In this document: piece after piece, positions 22,251 through 32,164 of the stretch
How the letters are laid out: every line of letters starts with the position of its first letter
Numbering within the stretch: the first letter of the stretch is position 1
Assembly (NCBI RefSeq): GCF_001262715.1
Contig: NZ_CP012328.1
Coordinates: forward strand, 558,001 to 622,000
Origin: Spiroplasma turonicum
GTDB lineage: Bacteria > Bacillota_I > Bacilli_A > Mycoplasmatales > Mycoplasmataceae
Direction: 5' to 3'
DNA length: 64,000 nt
Notes under the pieces: generated by a model
Databases searched by the model: none
What the model was told of the DNA's origin: nothing
The model's input: the letters and a program-made list of their open reading frames with translations, nothing else
Position numbers and translations under genes: made by a program

Positions 22251-22818
22251 AATTTCCTCCGATATCACCTTCGTCATAAAAACCTTCATGTAGAATATTT
22301 TTTTGAGCTAACTTTTTAAATAAACTATTTTCAAGATAATGAACCAATTTGTTGCTACTAACATCTCTATTTATTGGAGATATTAAAATACTTTTTATGT
22401 GAGCTCTATTAGCAACAAGTACATCAGTAACCAATTGATCACCAATTAATATCATTTCTTCTTCTTTATAATCAAAAAGTTTTTTAATTAGTTTCATTTT
22501 ACCAAGCAAAGGTTTTTTACAATCTCAAAAATAATTATCTATTCCAGCTTTTTTTGCAAAATTTTCAACTCTACTTCTAATATTGTTTGAAAACAATACA
22601 AACTCCATATTATGATAATGAACATTTTTAATAAAATTTAAAACATCATTACTTGGAACTCTTTGATTCCATCCTATTAAGGTATTATCCATATCACATA
22701 GTAATAATTTAATACCACTATTTTTTAAAGATGCTAAATTAACCTTTTTATAACTCTCAAGATATATAGAAGGTTTAAAGTAATTTAGTAATAATGATTT
22801 TCTTTTGTAATTTTGCAT
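22237..22818 (-). CDS. yqeG: YqeG family HAD phosphatase
   Basis: 193 aa HAD-superfamily (IIIA type) protein. Motif I is LLCDMDNTLIGW (about residues 39-50) with both catalytic Asp residues, motif II is LFSNN, and motif III/IV lies in KPLLGKMK...MILIGDQLVTDVLVANR. The YqeG-YqeH pairing is conserved in Firmicutes and links the protein to ribosome assembly, although its substrate is not known. One TGA Trp follows residue 97. It overlaps yqeH by 14 bases. Ribosome-binding site AAAGGTG. Confidence 0.92.
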
Positions 22819-22867
22819 GTTTCACCTTTAAATAATTATATTATAAAAATTATTTAAAAAGTATTTA

Positions 22868-24505
22868 CTATTTATTTTTTTTATATTTTCTATCTTTATT
22901 TTCAACAGTTAAATTATCAATGTTTTTTTCATCATTAGTTATAGATTCTATTTGTGTTTTTTTATTAATTAATTTATTTTTTCTTTCAACATTAAAATGT
23001 CATACTAAAATTGCGACAATTATAAAAAATACAAATCCACCAAATATGAATAAAAAATCAATTAGTGATTTAACCCAATCAGTTTGTCAAGATTTTACAC
23101 TTGGAATAACACCAAAAAAGAAGGCTATTCCAAGTAATACCAAAGTAATTATTGAAATAGTTATTGGTATTTTTTTATTTTTAAAAAATATAATGTCTCT
23201 TTCTTCATCATTAAAATTAATTCTTAATTTAATATAGGCTACAAAGTAAAAGAACATTTGAACAATTGCTAGTGTTGTTGCTGATTGAATTATTCTTGTT
23301 AAAAACTCACTAGAACCTTGATCTGTATCACCTGTTGTCGTTGCACCAACAATCAATAAAATTATCGCAACAACAATTGCTTGAATGTATAGAGCGTTTA
23401 CTGGCGTACCATTTTTATCTGTTTTTGATAAAAATTTACCCATAACATTTTCTGGTACTTCTGAAAAGAAAACTTTTGCTGGTGCAGAAGTTCAAAAGAA
23501 TAAAGAACCTATTCCATTTAACGCTGTTACTAATCCAACAATATGTATGATTGCTTTACCACCACCAGAATCAATGTCCAATCCTAAAATTGCTGGGAAA
23601 ACATAATAATATGAGTTAGAAATTCCTCATTTTGTAATTTGACTTTGTGAAATTGTAAGACTTAATAAAATGGTACCCATAAACATCAAAAACACAACTA
23701 AAATAATACCGATTAGTGAAGCATTTCTAAAAGTCTTTGCACCACCTTTTGTATCTTTAATAAATACACTCATAGTTTCAATTCCGTTATAAGCAAATAT
23801 TAATCATGGAAATGCACCAATAAATGATCATCAATCACCATCAAATCCATTTTCTTCATCAGTAATTGGATTAAATGAACTTGAATTCATATTGGTTAAA
23901 ATACCTTTAGTTGGCAAAGTATAAAGTAATGCAATTATAATAAAAATTAAACCTAATAATAAGCTTGCTATTCCACCTATGTTTGTTACTTTACCTAATC
24001 ATTTTGGTCCTTTTTTTGATACATAACTTCCTGTTCAAAATAAAATTATTGAAAATAATGTTAATGTTATAGCGCCAACTCTTGTTGAATTATCAGTTGA
24101 AAGACCACTATTATCAACTAAAATTTTAGCAATTTGATCAAATCCATTTGCACCATAAAAAAAGAAACTAAGTGCAATAACTGTAAAAGGTGCAATTGTT
24201 GCAAAAAAGAATAAGTTACCAAAATAACTTGATCAACTTGCAAGAAAACCTGCTTTTTTACCTAATGTAAAAACACAAAAACTACCCAAACCAGACTCTT
24301 GGTCTTTTAATTTTTTAACACTTCCAAATTCTGAAGTTATCATAACTAATGGAATAGCATAAATAGCACCACCAACTAAAAATAAAATGGCTGCTAATAT
24401 TCCAAATTGATTTTGATTATTAATTATATTTCTAAATCCAAAGATTGTTGAAAAACTCATTAAAAATATTGAGATTTTCGTTAACGATTTTACTCTATTT
24501 GACAT
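22868..24505 (-). CDS. APC-family amino acid permease (YjeM-like)
   Basis: 545 aa, about 12 hydrophobic segments. The N-terminal MSFSTIFGFRNI segment and the first-helix arrangement fit the amino acid/polyamine/organocation superfamily and resemble the glutamate/GABA-type YjeM group. Many TGA Trp codons are in the loops. The C-terminus is charged (about 50 residues). The substrate cannot be read from the sequence. A short basic leader ORF and a terminator-like hairpin in the 5' region suggest control by charged tRNA for Lys or Arg, so a basic amino acid is a reasonable guess. Confidence 0.88.
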
Positions 24506-24550
24506 AAATACCCCTATCTAAATAATAATTTAAAGATTTCGCGCAATAAA

Positions 24551-24575
24551 AAATATTTGAACTTTCAAATATTTA
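24551..24575 (-). promoter_or_regulatory. Candidate attenuator hairpin before the amino acid permease
   Basis: Read on the minus strand, an 11-bp stem AAATATTTGAA / TTCAAATATTT with a 2-base centre is followed by TTTATT. It lies between a 12-codon leader ORF and the permease start. The leader stop codon TAA (24573-24575) overlaps the 5' base of the stem, so a ribosome at the end of the leader would block folding. Confidence 0.5.
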
Positions 24576-24611
24576 GCGCTTAAGCTTTCGTTTATTATTA
24601 AAGAATGGCAT
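24573..24611 (-). CDS. Putative 12-aa basic leader peptide (MPFFNNKRKLKR)
   Basis: ATG lies 4 bases after AAGGAG and about 23 bases downstream of a TATAAT box. The last six codons give KRKLKR and include CGA and CGC, Arg codons that are very rarely used elsewhere in this window, where AGA dominates. The stop sits in the base of a terminator-like hairpin. I read it as a regulatory leader for the amino acid permease. A chance short ORF is possible in such AT-rich DNA. Confidence 0.5.
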   Translation of the reverse strand: MPFFNNKRKLKR

Positions 24612-24633
24612 ATTTCTCCTTTTCATTTATTAA

Positions 24634-24639
24634 ATTATA
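24634..24639 (-). promoter_or_regulatory. -10 box of the permease transcript
   Basis: Perfect TATAAT on the minus strand, giving an expected start of transcription just before the leader ribosome-binding site. The -35 region is poor. It lies only about 20 bases after the stop of the exonuclease-like gene. Confidence 0.55.
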
Positions 24640-24658
24640 CCTAATTATTTAAAAAAAA

Positions 24659-25597
24659 CTATTTTTTAATAAATTTATTTTTAAAATAATTATTATAAGT
24701 AAATTCATAAATAAATTCTAAAAAAATTAAAATCTTAAGAACATCATTATAACAATGATCAATAACTTTTTTTAAAGTTTTATTCATATGTTTATATGAC
24801 TCAAAACTAATTTTTTTAGTATTTGGATATGAAAAAAAAGAATATGTCTCACAGCACATAGAATAAATATCTGTTTTTTCATTCTTGAAAATATTATCTA
24901 CATTTCCTTCAAACCAATCAAAAAATTTTTTCATACTAGTTAATGTAATCATTTCATCATTTTGTTTCCCAGAAGGTAAATTATTTTTATTTCAAAATTC
25001 AGTACCATCATTTTTTGTGTTTGAAAATGAAAAACAATTTTCAAGAATATCATAAACATCAAAGTTTTTTACATTTAGTTCATTTTTTTCTTTATTTAAA
25101 TAAGTCATTTTTAGTGGTTTCTTAGAAAACAATTTTCTATTATTGTTAACTCATAGTTTAATAATTTTTATATCATTACTTGCCCCTGCACACACAATAG
25201 TTCTGATATCTTTATTGCGACACATATTTAAAAAAGAAATTATCATTTTTTCATATTGACTATAAAAATTATAACTACTATCGTTATAACTTCTTTTTAT
25301 GCTTATTGATTTAATTGCTTTTTTGTTATCTCTTGATGATATTTCTTTTAAAGATTTGGCAAAAGAATATTGCACAACGTAAACTAAATCTTTATTATTT
25401 TCATTATATAATTTTTCTTCAAATTCATTATTGATATCATGGGAATAATTAAAAAATTCAGTATCTAATATTATAATTGGAAACTCAATTTTTTCAATGT
25501 AATTTTTTGCAACTTCTTTATCAAATCTAAATGTTTGATTTTCATTTATTAGAAAATATCCTTCATCAATAACTTGAATAGAATTTAATTTCATCAT
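24659..25597 (-). CDS. DEDDh 3'-5' exonuclease-like protein
   Basis: 312 aa. A strand ending IIILDTEFF (residues 41-49) gives Asp45 and Glu47 like exonuclease motif I. A TIVCAGASNDIKIIK segment near residue 140 resembles motif II with its Asp. HCYND near residue 285 gives the His and Asp of motif III at the DEDDh spacing. The order and spacing fit RNase T/KapD-like nucleases. This is a motif-level inference. Several TGA Trp codons in the middle. ATG 25597 or 25594 after GTAGGT. It is divergent from the next gene. Confidence 0.7.
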
Positions 25598-25647
25598 TTA
25601 TACCTACTTTTAAATAATATCATAATTTTTTTAATATAATATAGTAT

Positions 25648-25653
25648 TATAAT
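25648..25653 (+). promoter_or_regulatory. -10 box for the 25679 gene
   Basis: TATAAT within a TATTATAATG context, 26 bases before the start codon and just ahead of the ribosome-binding site AGGTGAAG. No strong -35 is visible. Confidence 0.5.
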
Positions 25654-25678
25654 GTAATATAAAAATATAGGTGAAGAA

Positions 25679-26506
25679 ATGAAAAGCAATAAAAATTTAA
25701 TTGAATTTATTGATGAAATATCTGCAAAATGATTTAAAGATTACTTTATAAAAAAAATTAATCTAATTAAATCTAATTTTTTGAATGATAACGAATCTGA
25801 TTTAGGCGGTTTTAAATTAAATATGAGCGTTGCTAACTTTTATTTAAACTCAATAAAAACTGATTTAGAAGAAATAAAAGATTATGATTCAATGCAAAAA
25901 TTCGTTAATAAACATAATTTTTATAAAATGAAAACAGATGATTTAAAATTATTTAGTGAAGAAGCTTCTGAAGAAATAGCTGAAACTCTTGATAAGGAAG
26001 GTAAAAATATAGAAGAAAAAATAACCGAATTAATTATAAAAATGCAAATAAATAATATTACAAAAAATTTAGGTAATTCAACTAAGTTATTTAATAGTAT
26101 TTTAAATAAACTCGGGAATGAAACTTCAATAAATGACATAGATTATGAAGATTTAAAATATATTATTGAAAGTAGCTATAATGAAAGTCTTGAATTATTT
26201 AAATCTTGGTCAAATCAAAATAAGAAACAAAGTATTAATTATGAAGAAGAATTAAAAGTACTAGAATCAGATGATGACTTTATAAAAAAACTTGAAGCAA
26301 GTGAAATAATTGAGCATTATTTTAATAGTATAATTTCGAGTGAAATAGATGATTCAGAAATTTCAGACATAACCAATATTAAGAATGTTGATAATAATAA
26401 AATAATTATTTTCAATAAAGGGATAATGTCTTGTGAAGAATTATGTTCAAAGATTGATTTAATTAATTATTTGTACAAAAATGAAAACAATATGTTTAAG
26501 AGATAA
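25679..26506 (+). CDS. Acidic helical protein of unknown function
   Basis: 275 aa, soluble, very rich in Glu, Asp, Asn, Lys and Ile, with no signal peptide. One TGA Trp at residue 18. It looks all-helical, with heptad-like stretches that may form coiled coil. No motif is recognised. ATG 25679 follows AGGTGAAGAA. It overlaps the 3' end of the convergent lipoprotein gene by 11 bases and a hairpin follows. Confidence 0.78.
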
Positions 26507-27284
26507 TTTTATACTTAAAATTATTAAATGTTAAGTATAAAATATCTTTATCATTTACAAAAGAGAATTGTTTTTTTGCAAATGATAAATTACTTATTAA
26601 TTTTGATTTTATAGTTATATCTTCAAAAAATTCATCGAAATTTTTTTCATTTAAATTACTATTAATTATAAAATCAAAAACATCAATTGTTTTTTTATCT
26701 TCATTTTTAGTAATTGATTTAACAAATTTTGTTGAATAAAAAATTTTATTTATAAAGTATATTGTTTCATTTATGTTGTATGGTATGTCATTTTCAAGAG
26801 TTAAAAGAATTTTACCAACTGTTTTTCAACCTTTTTTAATAGTAATTGCAATATCAGAGTTTACAGTTAATTCTAGATTAACGTCAACACTTATAAGATT
26901 TAAAAATATGTTTTCTATATAAAATGTTAAACCTGTAAAGTCATATAGATTGTTTTTATCTTTTGAAGGTGTATATAAATTTACTAAACTATTAAAAAAA
27001 TCTGTTAATAATTCTTTTTCACTTATATCTACAATGCTATGATCTATTTTATGTGTTGATATATTATTATTGAAACCGATATGTTCTCATGAATTATTAA
27101 TTAATTCCATATATTTTGTATTATATGGTTTTAAGTTATTTTCTGGTAAGAAAAATTTTTCGAGAGTAGTTGTATTGACATTTGCATGTTTAGAAGGAAA
27201 TGATTCAATTTGTTCACAAGAAATTACACTGATACTTGTACTAGACATTGATAAAGCTGTTAATAAAGATAATATTTTTTTCAT
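26496..27284 (-). CDS. Lipoprotein of unknown function
   Basis: 262 aa. The start MKKILSLLTALSMSS and lipobox ISVISC (Cys at residue 23) indicate a lipid-anchored surface protein. The body is Asn/Lys/Ile-rich. Several TGA Trp codons. Its ATG shares one base with the stop of the preceding lipoprotein gene, so the two are translated from one message and may act together. No family recognised. Confidence 0.82.
26508..26541. terminator. Bidirectional hairpin between convergent genes
   Basis: 11-bp perfect stem TTTATACTTAA / TTAAGTATAAA with a 12-base loop, immediately after the plus-strand stop. It lies inside the 3' end of the minus-strand lipoprotein gene. Confidence 0.6.
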
Positions 27285-28405
27285 TATTCTATTTCCTCTT
27301 TTGGCGGCAAATTATGGTACTTTGTTTTAATTTCTATGTAACTTATATTTTTATCTTTAATATTAATAGGATTGCTAAAAGTACTTGTTTTTCAAGTTTT
27401 ATTTCTAAAGTATTCTAATTTTGAATAATCAATTTCTTCTTCTGGTTCTGAATTTAAAACATCAATTAGCTTTTCACCAACATTTGGCTCATCACCAGTA
27501 TTTGATTCATTACTTTCTATTAAAATTTCATGAGTTTTATCAACAAATTTAATTGGTTCAATGTAAAATAAAATATTTGTAAGAATATTAGCAAGGTTAT
27601 CAATTATTGGTTCGTTTTCGAGTTTTTTCTCATCAAATTCAAATGATAAATTAAGATAATATTTAGTTTCATTATCATCAGAATCTTCTTTTGATTCAGA
27701 CTGTATTTCTTTAACTTCAAGATTATAATCTATTGGTACAGTTTCATCAGTTTTAAAGTAAACTGGTAAAAAAGATTTTATAATATCAAGATCAAAATCG
27801 ACATTTTCGTTAAGGATTGAATAATTATTTTGCTGTTCTGAACTATCTTTGTTAGATATAATTGTGCTTTGCGTAGTATAAAATTTAATAATATTATTAT
27901 TATCCTCATCTCTTATGAATTTGTAAAATGTATTGTTATAATCAACTGTAAGATTTAAATCAGAAAAATCATAAAATATGTTATCTTTACTTAATGGTCC
28001 AATTCCATAACTATAAGCTATAGAATCAAATGCAATCTGAACGTTACTTATCAAATCACTTTTTTCATTTATTAAATTTGGATTAGCGTAATTTTCATTT
28101 GTCAATTTAGTGCCTTCAAATTTATTATCATCACATTTAAACTCAATGCAATTTAAAACAATATTATTATCTTTAAATAAAAACTTTTTTGCATTTTTAT
28201 TTTTTTGATTTTTTAACTTTAAATCAGGTAATAAATTATAAAATCCATTTTTGGTAGAATTGAAAATATTAGAATATGCAACTAAATAATTTGCATTTTC
28301 AAAGTCTGGATTAATTGTATTAGTTGAACATGATAAAACAGATGAAGGTATTGCTAACATCATTATAGATAGTGTAATTTTTTTAAATTTATTCACATTT
28401 ATCAT
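27284..28405 (-). CDS. Lipoprotein of unknown function
   Basis: 373 aa from ATG 28405, which gives a classical signal: MINVNKFKK, a hydrophobic core, lipobox SVLSC (Cys at residue 26). Upstream in-frame starts would add an unusual extension and run into the preceding gene. The body is Asn/Asp/Glu-rich with an acidic C-terminal part (about residues 310-350). It overlaps the upstream gene by 17 bases and the downstream lipoprotein gene by 1, forming a three-gene coupled unit. Confidence 0.82.
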
Positions 28406-28916
28406 TCTCGTTAATTTTATTAGCATCAATATCATCTTCTCAAAAATTAATTGCTAAAACATTTTTTACATATCTAATTGATATTTCAAGACCATTTACA
28501 GGTACCTGGAAATAACCATTAGTGAATTTAGCTGCTATATGTATCATACATAGTGGAACCATTTCTGGTTCTGATTTAATAAAAACAACAGGGTCCATAT
28601 CCTTAAATTCTTCAAAACCAAAATGTTCATACATATCTTTCTGAAATGATTTTATACCATTATCCATTCAATTTTCTATTAAATAATTTACAATTGAATT
28701 ATGAAATGTTAATCTATCTGATATATGCGAATAAGCAAAATCCATTGCCCAACTTGAGAATTTTTTAACAGCTTCTTCTGGTGTTCTTACAATTAAAACA
28801 CCCCTAAATCTTTTATTGTCATCGCCAATTGCAGATATAGAAATAAAAGAAGTACCTTCCAGGAATGATATTTTACCTAAATTTGACTTCTTAATATTAT
28901 AGATTTTTTCGCTCAT
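28389..28916 (-). CDS. Protein of unknown function upstream of two lipoproteins
   Basis: 175 aa, no signal peptide, with two TGA Trp codons joining three open blocks. The fold looks alpha/beta, with strands such as FLEGTSFISISAIGDD and FRGVLIVRTPEEAVKKF. The latter resembles chemotaxis CheX/CheC-like or PilZ-adjacent folds only vaguely, so no function is proposed. A GGAGTG ribosome-binding site precedes ATG 28916. Its end overlaps the lipoprotein gene start by 17 bases, so expression is coupled. Confidence 0.75.
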
Positions 28917-28992
28917 TAGAATTCACTCCATACTATACATTTATTATACACTTTTCAATTAATTAATTAAACCCTTTATGAGTTTTAATAAT

Positions 28993-29940
28993 CTAAATAG
29001 AATTGATTTTTCTAAGGTATATTTCACCTTTTGATGTTATTTTTCTTCCTTTTGGTGTTTTAATAATTAGACTATTTTTATACAAAATTGGTTCAATATT
29101 TGAAACAATTATGCTTTGTGACAATGAAAGCAACTGTGCTATATGTTCCAAGCCTAATATTTTATAATTTTGCAATAACTTTAAATAATTAATTTCTAAA
29201 CTTGATATACCATATTTATATATTTCAAGTTTATTTAAAATTTTTAAAATAGTATTTTCATCTACTATATTTACATTATCACATATAATATAATCTTGTA
29301 ACCTTTTTAATAAATTTATTGCAACTCGAGGATTACTTTTACAATATTTAGAAATTATATTTATTGTTTTGTAATTTAAATTTATATTTATTTTTTTAAT
29401 ATTAATTTCTATTATTTTTGCTATCTCTTCATCATTATAATCTTTAAAATTAAAATTAATTGGAAATCTATTAATAAAAGGTATTGAAAGCTTATTTATT
29501 TCTGTTGTTGCAGCAATTAATGTAAAGTTTGCCAATTTAATGTTGATTATTTTTGAGTTGTATTCTTTTCCTATTATTACATTAATTCTTCCATCTTCAA
29601 GTACTGGATACAAAACTTCAAACACTTCTTTTGAACAAGCATGTACCTCATCAATAAATAAAAACTCCCCTTCTTTTAATGAAGTTAAAGGTGAAATTAT
29701 ATCACTTGGTTTTTGTAAACTAGTACCATTTAATGTATAAATCTTCTTAGACATAGTTTTAGCTATTAAAATTGCTAAGCTAGTTTTACCTAGACCACTG
29801 TTTCCATTTAATAATATATGATCTAATGAATCCTTTCTTTTAATAGCTGATTCAATAAATATTTTTAAGTTCTCAATAATATTTTTTTGTCCAATATATT
29901 CATCAAAACAATTAGGTCTTAAGTTATTGTTTGACTTCAT
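28993..29940 (-). CDS. ruvB: Holliday junction branch migration ATPase RuvB
   Basis: 315 aa AAA+ ATPase that drives branch migration with RuvA. N-terminal RPNCFDEYIGQKNI, Walker A LLNGNSGLGKTSLA (about residues 43-56), Walker B FLFIDEVHA, sensor 1 AATT and a NRF arginine-finger segment are present. A C-terminal winged-helix domain ends with TPKGRKITSKG. Canonical RuvB has GPPGLGKT where this has GNSGLGKT. It overlaps ruvA by 17 bases and has no TGA codons. Confidence 0.95.
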   Translation of the reverse strand: MKSNNNLRPNCFDEYIGQKNIIENLKIFIESAIKRKDSLDHILLNGNSGLGKTSLAILIAKTMSKKIYTLNGTSLQKPSDIISPLTSLKEGEFLFIDEVHACSKEVFEVLYPVLEDGRINVIIGKEYNSKIINIKLANFTLIAATTEINKLSIPFINRFPINFNFKDYNDEEIAKIIEINIKKININLNYKTINIISKYCKSNPRVAINLLKRLQDYIICDNVNIVDENTILKILNKLEIYKYGISSLEINYLKLLQNYKILGLEHIAQLLSLSQSIIVSNIEPILYKNSLIIKTPKGRKITSKGEIYLRKINSI

Positions 29941-30472
29941 TTAATTTGTTTATTGCCTCTAATACAATAATTTCATCTTTTTGTTTAAAGTCGATTTCAC
30001 TAATTGCTGAGTATATTGAACTTAAATTATAACCTAAATTATACAATGAATTAATTATTGTAAGTTGTTTGTTAGAAAATTTTACACTAAGAAGTTCTTT
30101 TCTAACTTTTTCAATAATCTTACGAATTACTACTGAATTTACTCTTGTCTTGTTTACAATACTTTCAATATCATAATTTAAAGAATATTTTATTAAATTA
30201 TCATAATTTATATTTTTATATATTTTTTCCAATGTTTTAAAACCAACATTACTTATATCAATTATAAAAGTACTTAATTTTCATAATTTAAAATCATCAA
30301 AAAATAAATATTTTATATAATATTCATTTTTATAAAATAAATATCAAACTTTTAATTCTTCATTTATTTTATAGGCTCTATCAGAAATAAACTTTCCAAT
30401 ATAACCATTGTTATTACTTTCTATTGTAATTTCATTTTCTTCTATATTTACAATTTTTCCTAATAAATACAT
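29924..30472 (-). CDS. ruvA: Holliday junction DNA helicase subunit RuvA
   Basis: 182 aa with two TGA Trp codons. The N-terminal OB domain (MYLLGKIVNIEENEITIE) is typical. The helix-hairpin-helix region is recognisable at SNVGFKTLEKIY, and a short third domain at the C-terminus contacts RuvB. RuvA binds the four-way junction and loads RuvB, whose gene overlaps by 17 bases. The ATG immediately follows the T-run of a terminator-like hairpin, and the only Shine-Dalgarno-like sequence (GGGTG) lies inside its stem. Confidence 0.88.
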
Positions 30473-30504
30473 AAAAAGCACCCATTTATATAATCGGTGC
30501 TTTT
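30473..30504 (-). terminator. Terminator-like hairpin directly before ruvA
   Basis: Stem AAAAGCACC / GGTGCTTTT with a 13-base loop, followed on the minus strand by TTTTT and then the ruvA ATG. It should terminate the upstream lipoprotein transcript. In any read-through transcript it would cover the ruvA ribosome-binding site. Confidence 0.7.
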
Positions 30505-30513
30505 AAAAATAAA

Positions 30514-30867
30514 TTAAACAGTTTTATAATTAACTAAAACTTTTCCTGTGAAACTACTATCTTCATTCGCCTCAATTGATGCATAAGTATTCTTTCAACT
30601 ATCTAATGGTATGCTGAAATCAGTTAATGTAAATTTAATATTGTTTTCTTCTCATTTTTCTTTATGTAGTTCAAAAATTTTATTATAAATTGTCTCTTTA
30701 GAAGGAACATCATTTTCCCCTTTTTGCAAATCACCTAAATCTAAATTAGTTATAATATTACCTAATATAGTTTTGGCTTGTTCTTCTTTTTTACCACATG
30801 AAATAGCAAATGTTGATAATGATGCTGTTAAAGATATAGAAGTAAGTAAAGTAATAATCTTTTTCAT
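30514..30867 (-). CDS. Small lipoprotein of unknown function
   Basis: 117 aa. Signal MKKIITLLTSISLTASLS with lipobox FAISC (Cys at residue 24) followed by a basic GKKEEQ stretch, the usual Spiroplasma lipoprotein pattern. Two TGA Trp codons. The C-terminal part (FTGKVLVNYKTV end) looks beta-stranded. Size and position suggest a single small surface domain. ATG 30867 follows AAAAGGAG. Confidence 0.85.
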
Positions 30868-30934
30868 AATTCTCCTTTTAGTTCAATATTAATTATATAT
30901 AATATTTATTTTTATTTACAATTTATTATAAAAA

Positions 30935-30956
30935 AAAGTAAGTTAATACTTACTTT
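30935..30956 (-). terminator. Terminator of mreB
   Basis: 8-bp stem AAAGTAAG / CTTACTTT with a 6-base loop, followed by a T run on the minus strand. It overlaps the mreB stop codon. Confidence 0.75.
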
Positions 30957-31998
30957 AAATTATTGTGTCTAATTGAATTCTTTTCTTAGAAAGATCAATC
31001 ATGTGTCATACTTCAGCTTCAAATTTTTTAGTTCCGTTTATAACTGCTAATAATGGCAACTCTCCTATTTTTGTTGGCAATTGCAAAGTATCTGCAAAGT
31101 ATTTATCAATACCTCTAATAAGTGCTCCACCACCACAAATTGTTATACCATTTCTAAAGATATCTCCAGCTAATTCTGGTGGTGTATCTTCAAGAACTTG
31201 TACAGTTAAGTCAACTATTCTTGATACTGGTACTTTTAATACTTCACGAACTTCTTCAGGTGTAATTTCAACTTCTCTTGGCAAACCTGAAACAACGTCA
31301 CGTCCATAAACTTTCATTCTTCGTTCATCTGGATATCTGCTCAATGAACCAATATTTATTTTTATTGACTCTGCTGTTTTACTACCAATTTCTAATCCAT
31401 ATTGTGATCTAATAAATTTTTGGCATTCTTCATTTAAGTAGTTTCCAGCAACTTTAATAGATTTAGATACAACAATATCACCTGATGAAACCACAGCAAT
31501 ATCAGTTGTACCACCACCAGTATCGATAATTAAATTTCCTACAGGTGCATAAATATTAACACCACCGCCAAGTCCAGCCATTTTAACTTCTTCTTCAATA
31601 AATACTTCTTGAGCACCTAAATTTATTGCAATTTTTTTTAAAGCAGATTTTTCCAATTCAGTTATAACTGATGGACAAGCTAGTAACATTACAGAATTTT
31701 TAAGTATTTTTGTAAGTCTTAATTTTTCAAAAATATGTTTCAATTGTGCTTCAGTTGCACGTATATCAGTTATTACACCACTTACCATAGGTCTTATAAC
31801 TTTTATATTTTTATTACCTTTTCCAATCATTTTATAGGCTTCAATACCAACTGCAATAATTCGATTCTCTCTAATTTTATATGCAACAATTGAAGGTTCA
31901 TTATAAACGATTCCTTGTCCAGTTATATAGACAAGAGTATTAGCGGTCCCTAAATCCATAGAAACAAAATTTGGTTTTGATTTCATAGTTTTCAACAT
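30955..31998 (-). CDS. mreB: Actin-like protein MreB
   Basis: 347 aa, full length. Actin-family motifs are clear: phosphate 1 SMDLGTANTLVY (residues 13-24), phosphate 2 LIIDTGGGTTDIAVVS (about 160-175), and the adenosine motif ITICGGGALIRGI (about 290). One TGA Trp is near the C-terminus. MreB filaments in Spiroplasma form part of the helical cytoskeleton rather than guiding wall synthesis. Spiroplasma carry several mreB paralogues, and this one stands alone, which would fit the MreB1 location, but I cannot assign the paralogue. ATG 31998 follows AAGGGG. Confidence 0.96.
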
Positions 31999-32018
31999 AA
32001 TAGTACCCCTTATAAATT

Positions 32019-32041
32019 ACTAATAGCTATTAAATATTAGT
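32019..32041. promoter_or_regulatory. Palindromic candidate operator upstream of mreB
   Basis: ACTAATA (32019-32025) and TATTAGT (32035-32041) form a 7-bp inverted repeat with a 9-base spacer. A perfect AATAGCTATT palindrome is nested at 32022-32031. It lies about 20-45 bases before the mreB start, downstream of TATTATAG-type -10 sequences. The sequence is AT-rich, so chance is possible. Confidence 0.35.
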
Positions 32042-32164
32042 TATTTTGTTAATAATTAATAACCTACATATACTATAATATATATTAATAATTTAATGAA
32101 TTGATATCATTATGTTTAGAATTAATTTCAAAAAAAAGTATTTATTTTAATAAATCTTTAAAGA

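Noticed and set aside
22868-24505. Apparent frameshifts or pseudogenes where ORFs break up
   Set aside because: All breaks are TGA codons read as Trp. Joined frames give full-length proteins, here and in tkt, scrB, groEL and the glycosidases.
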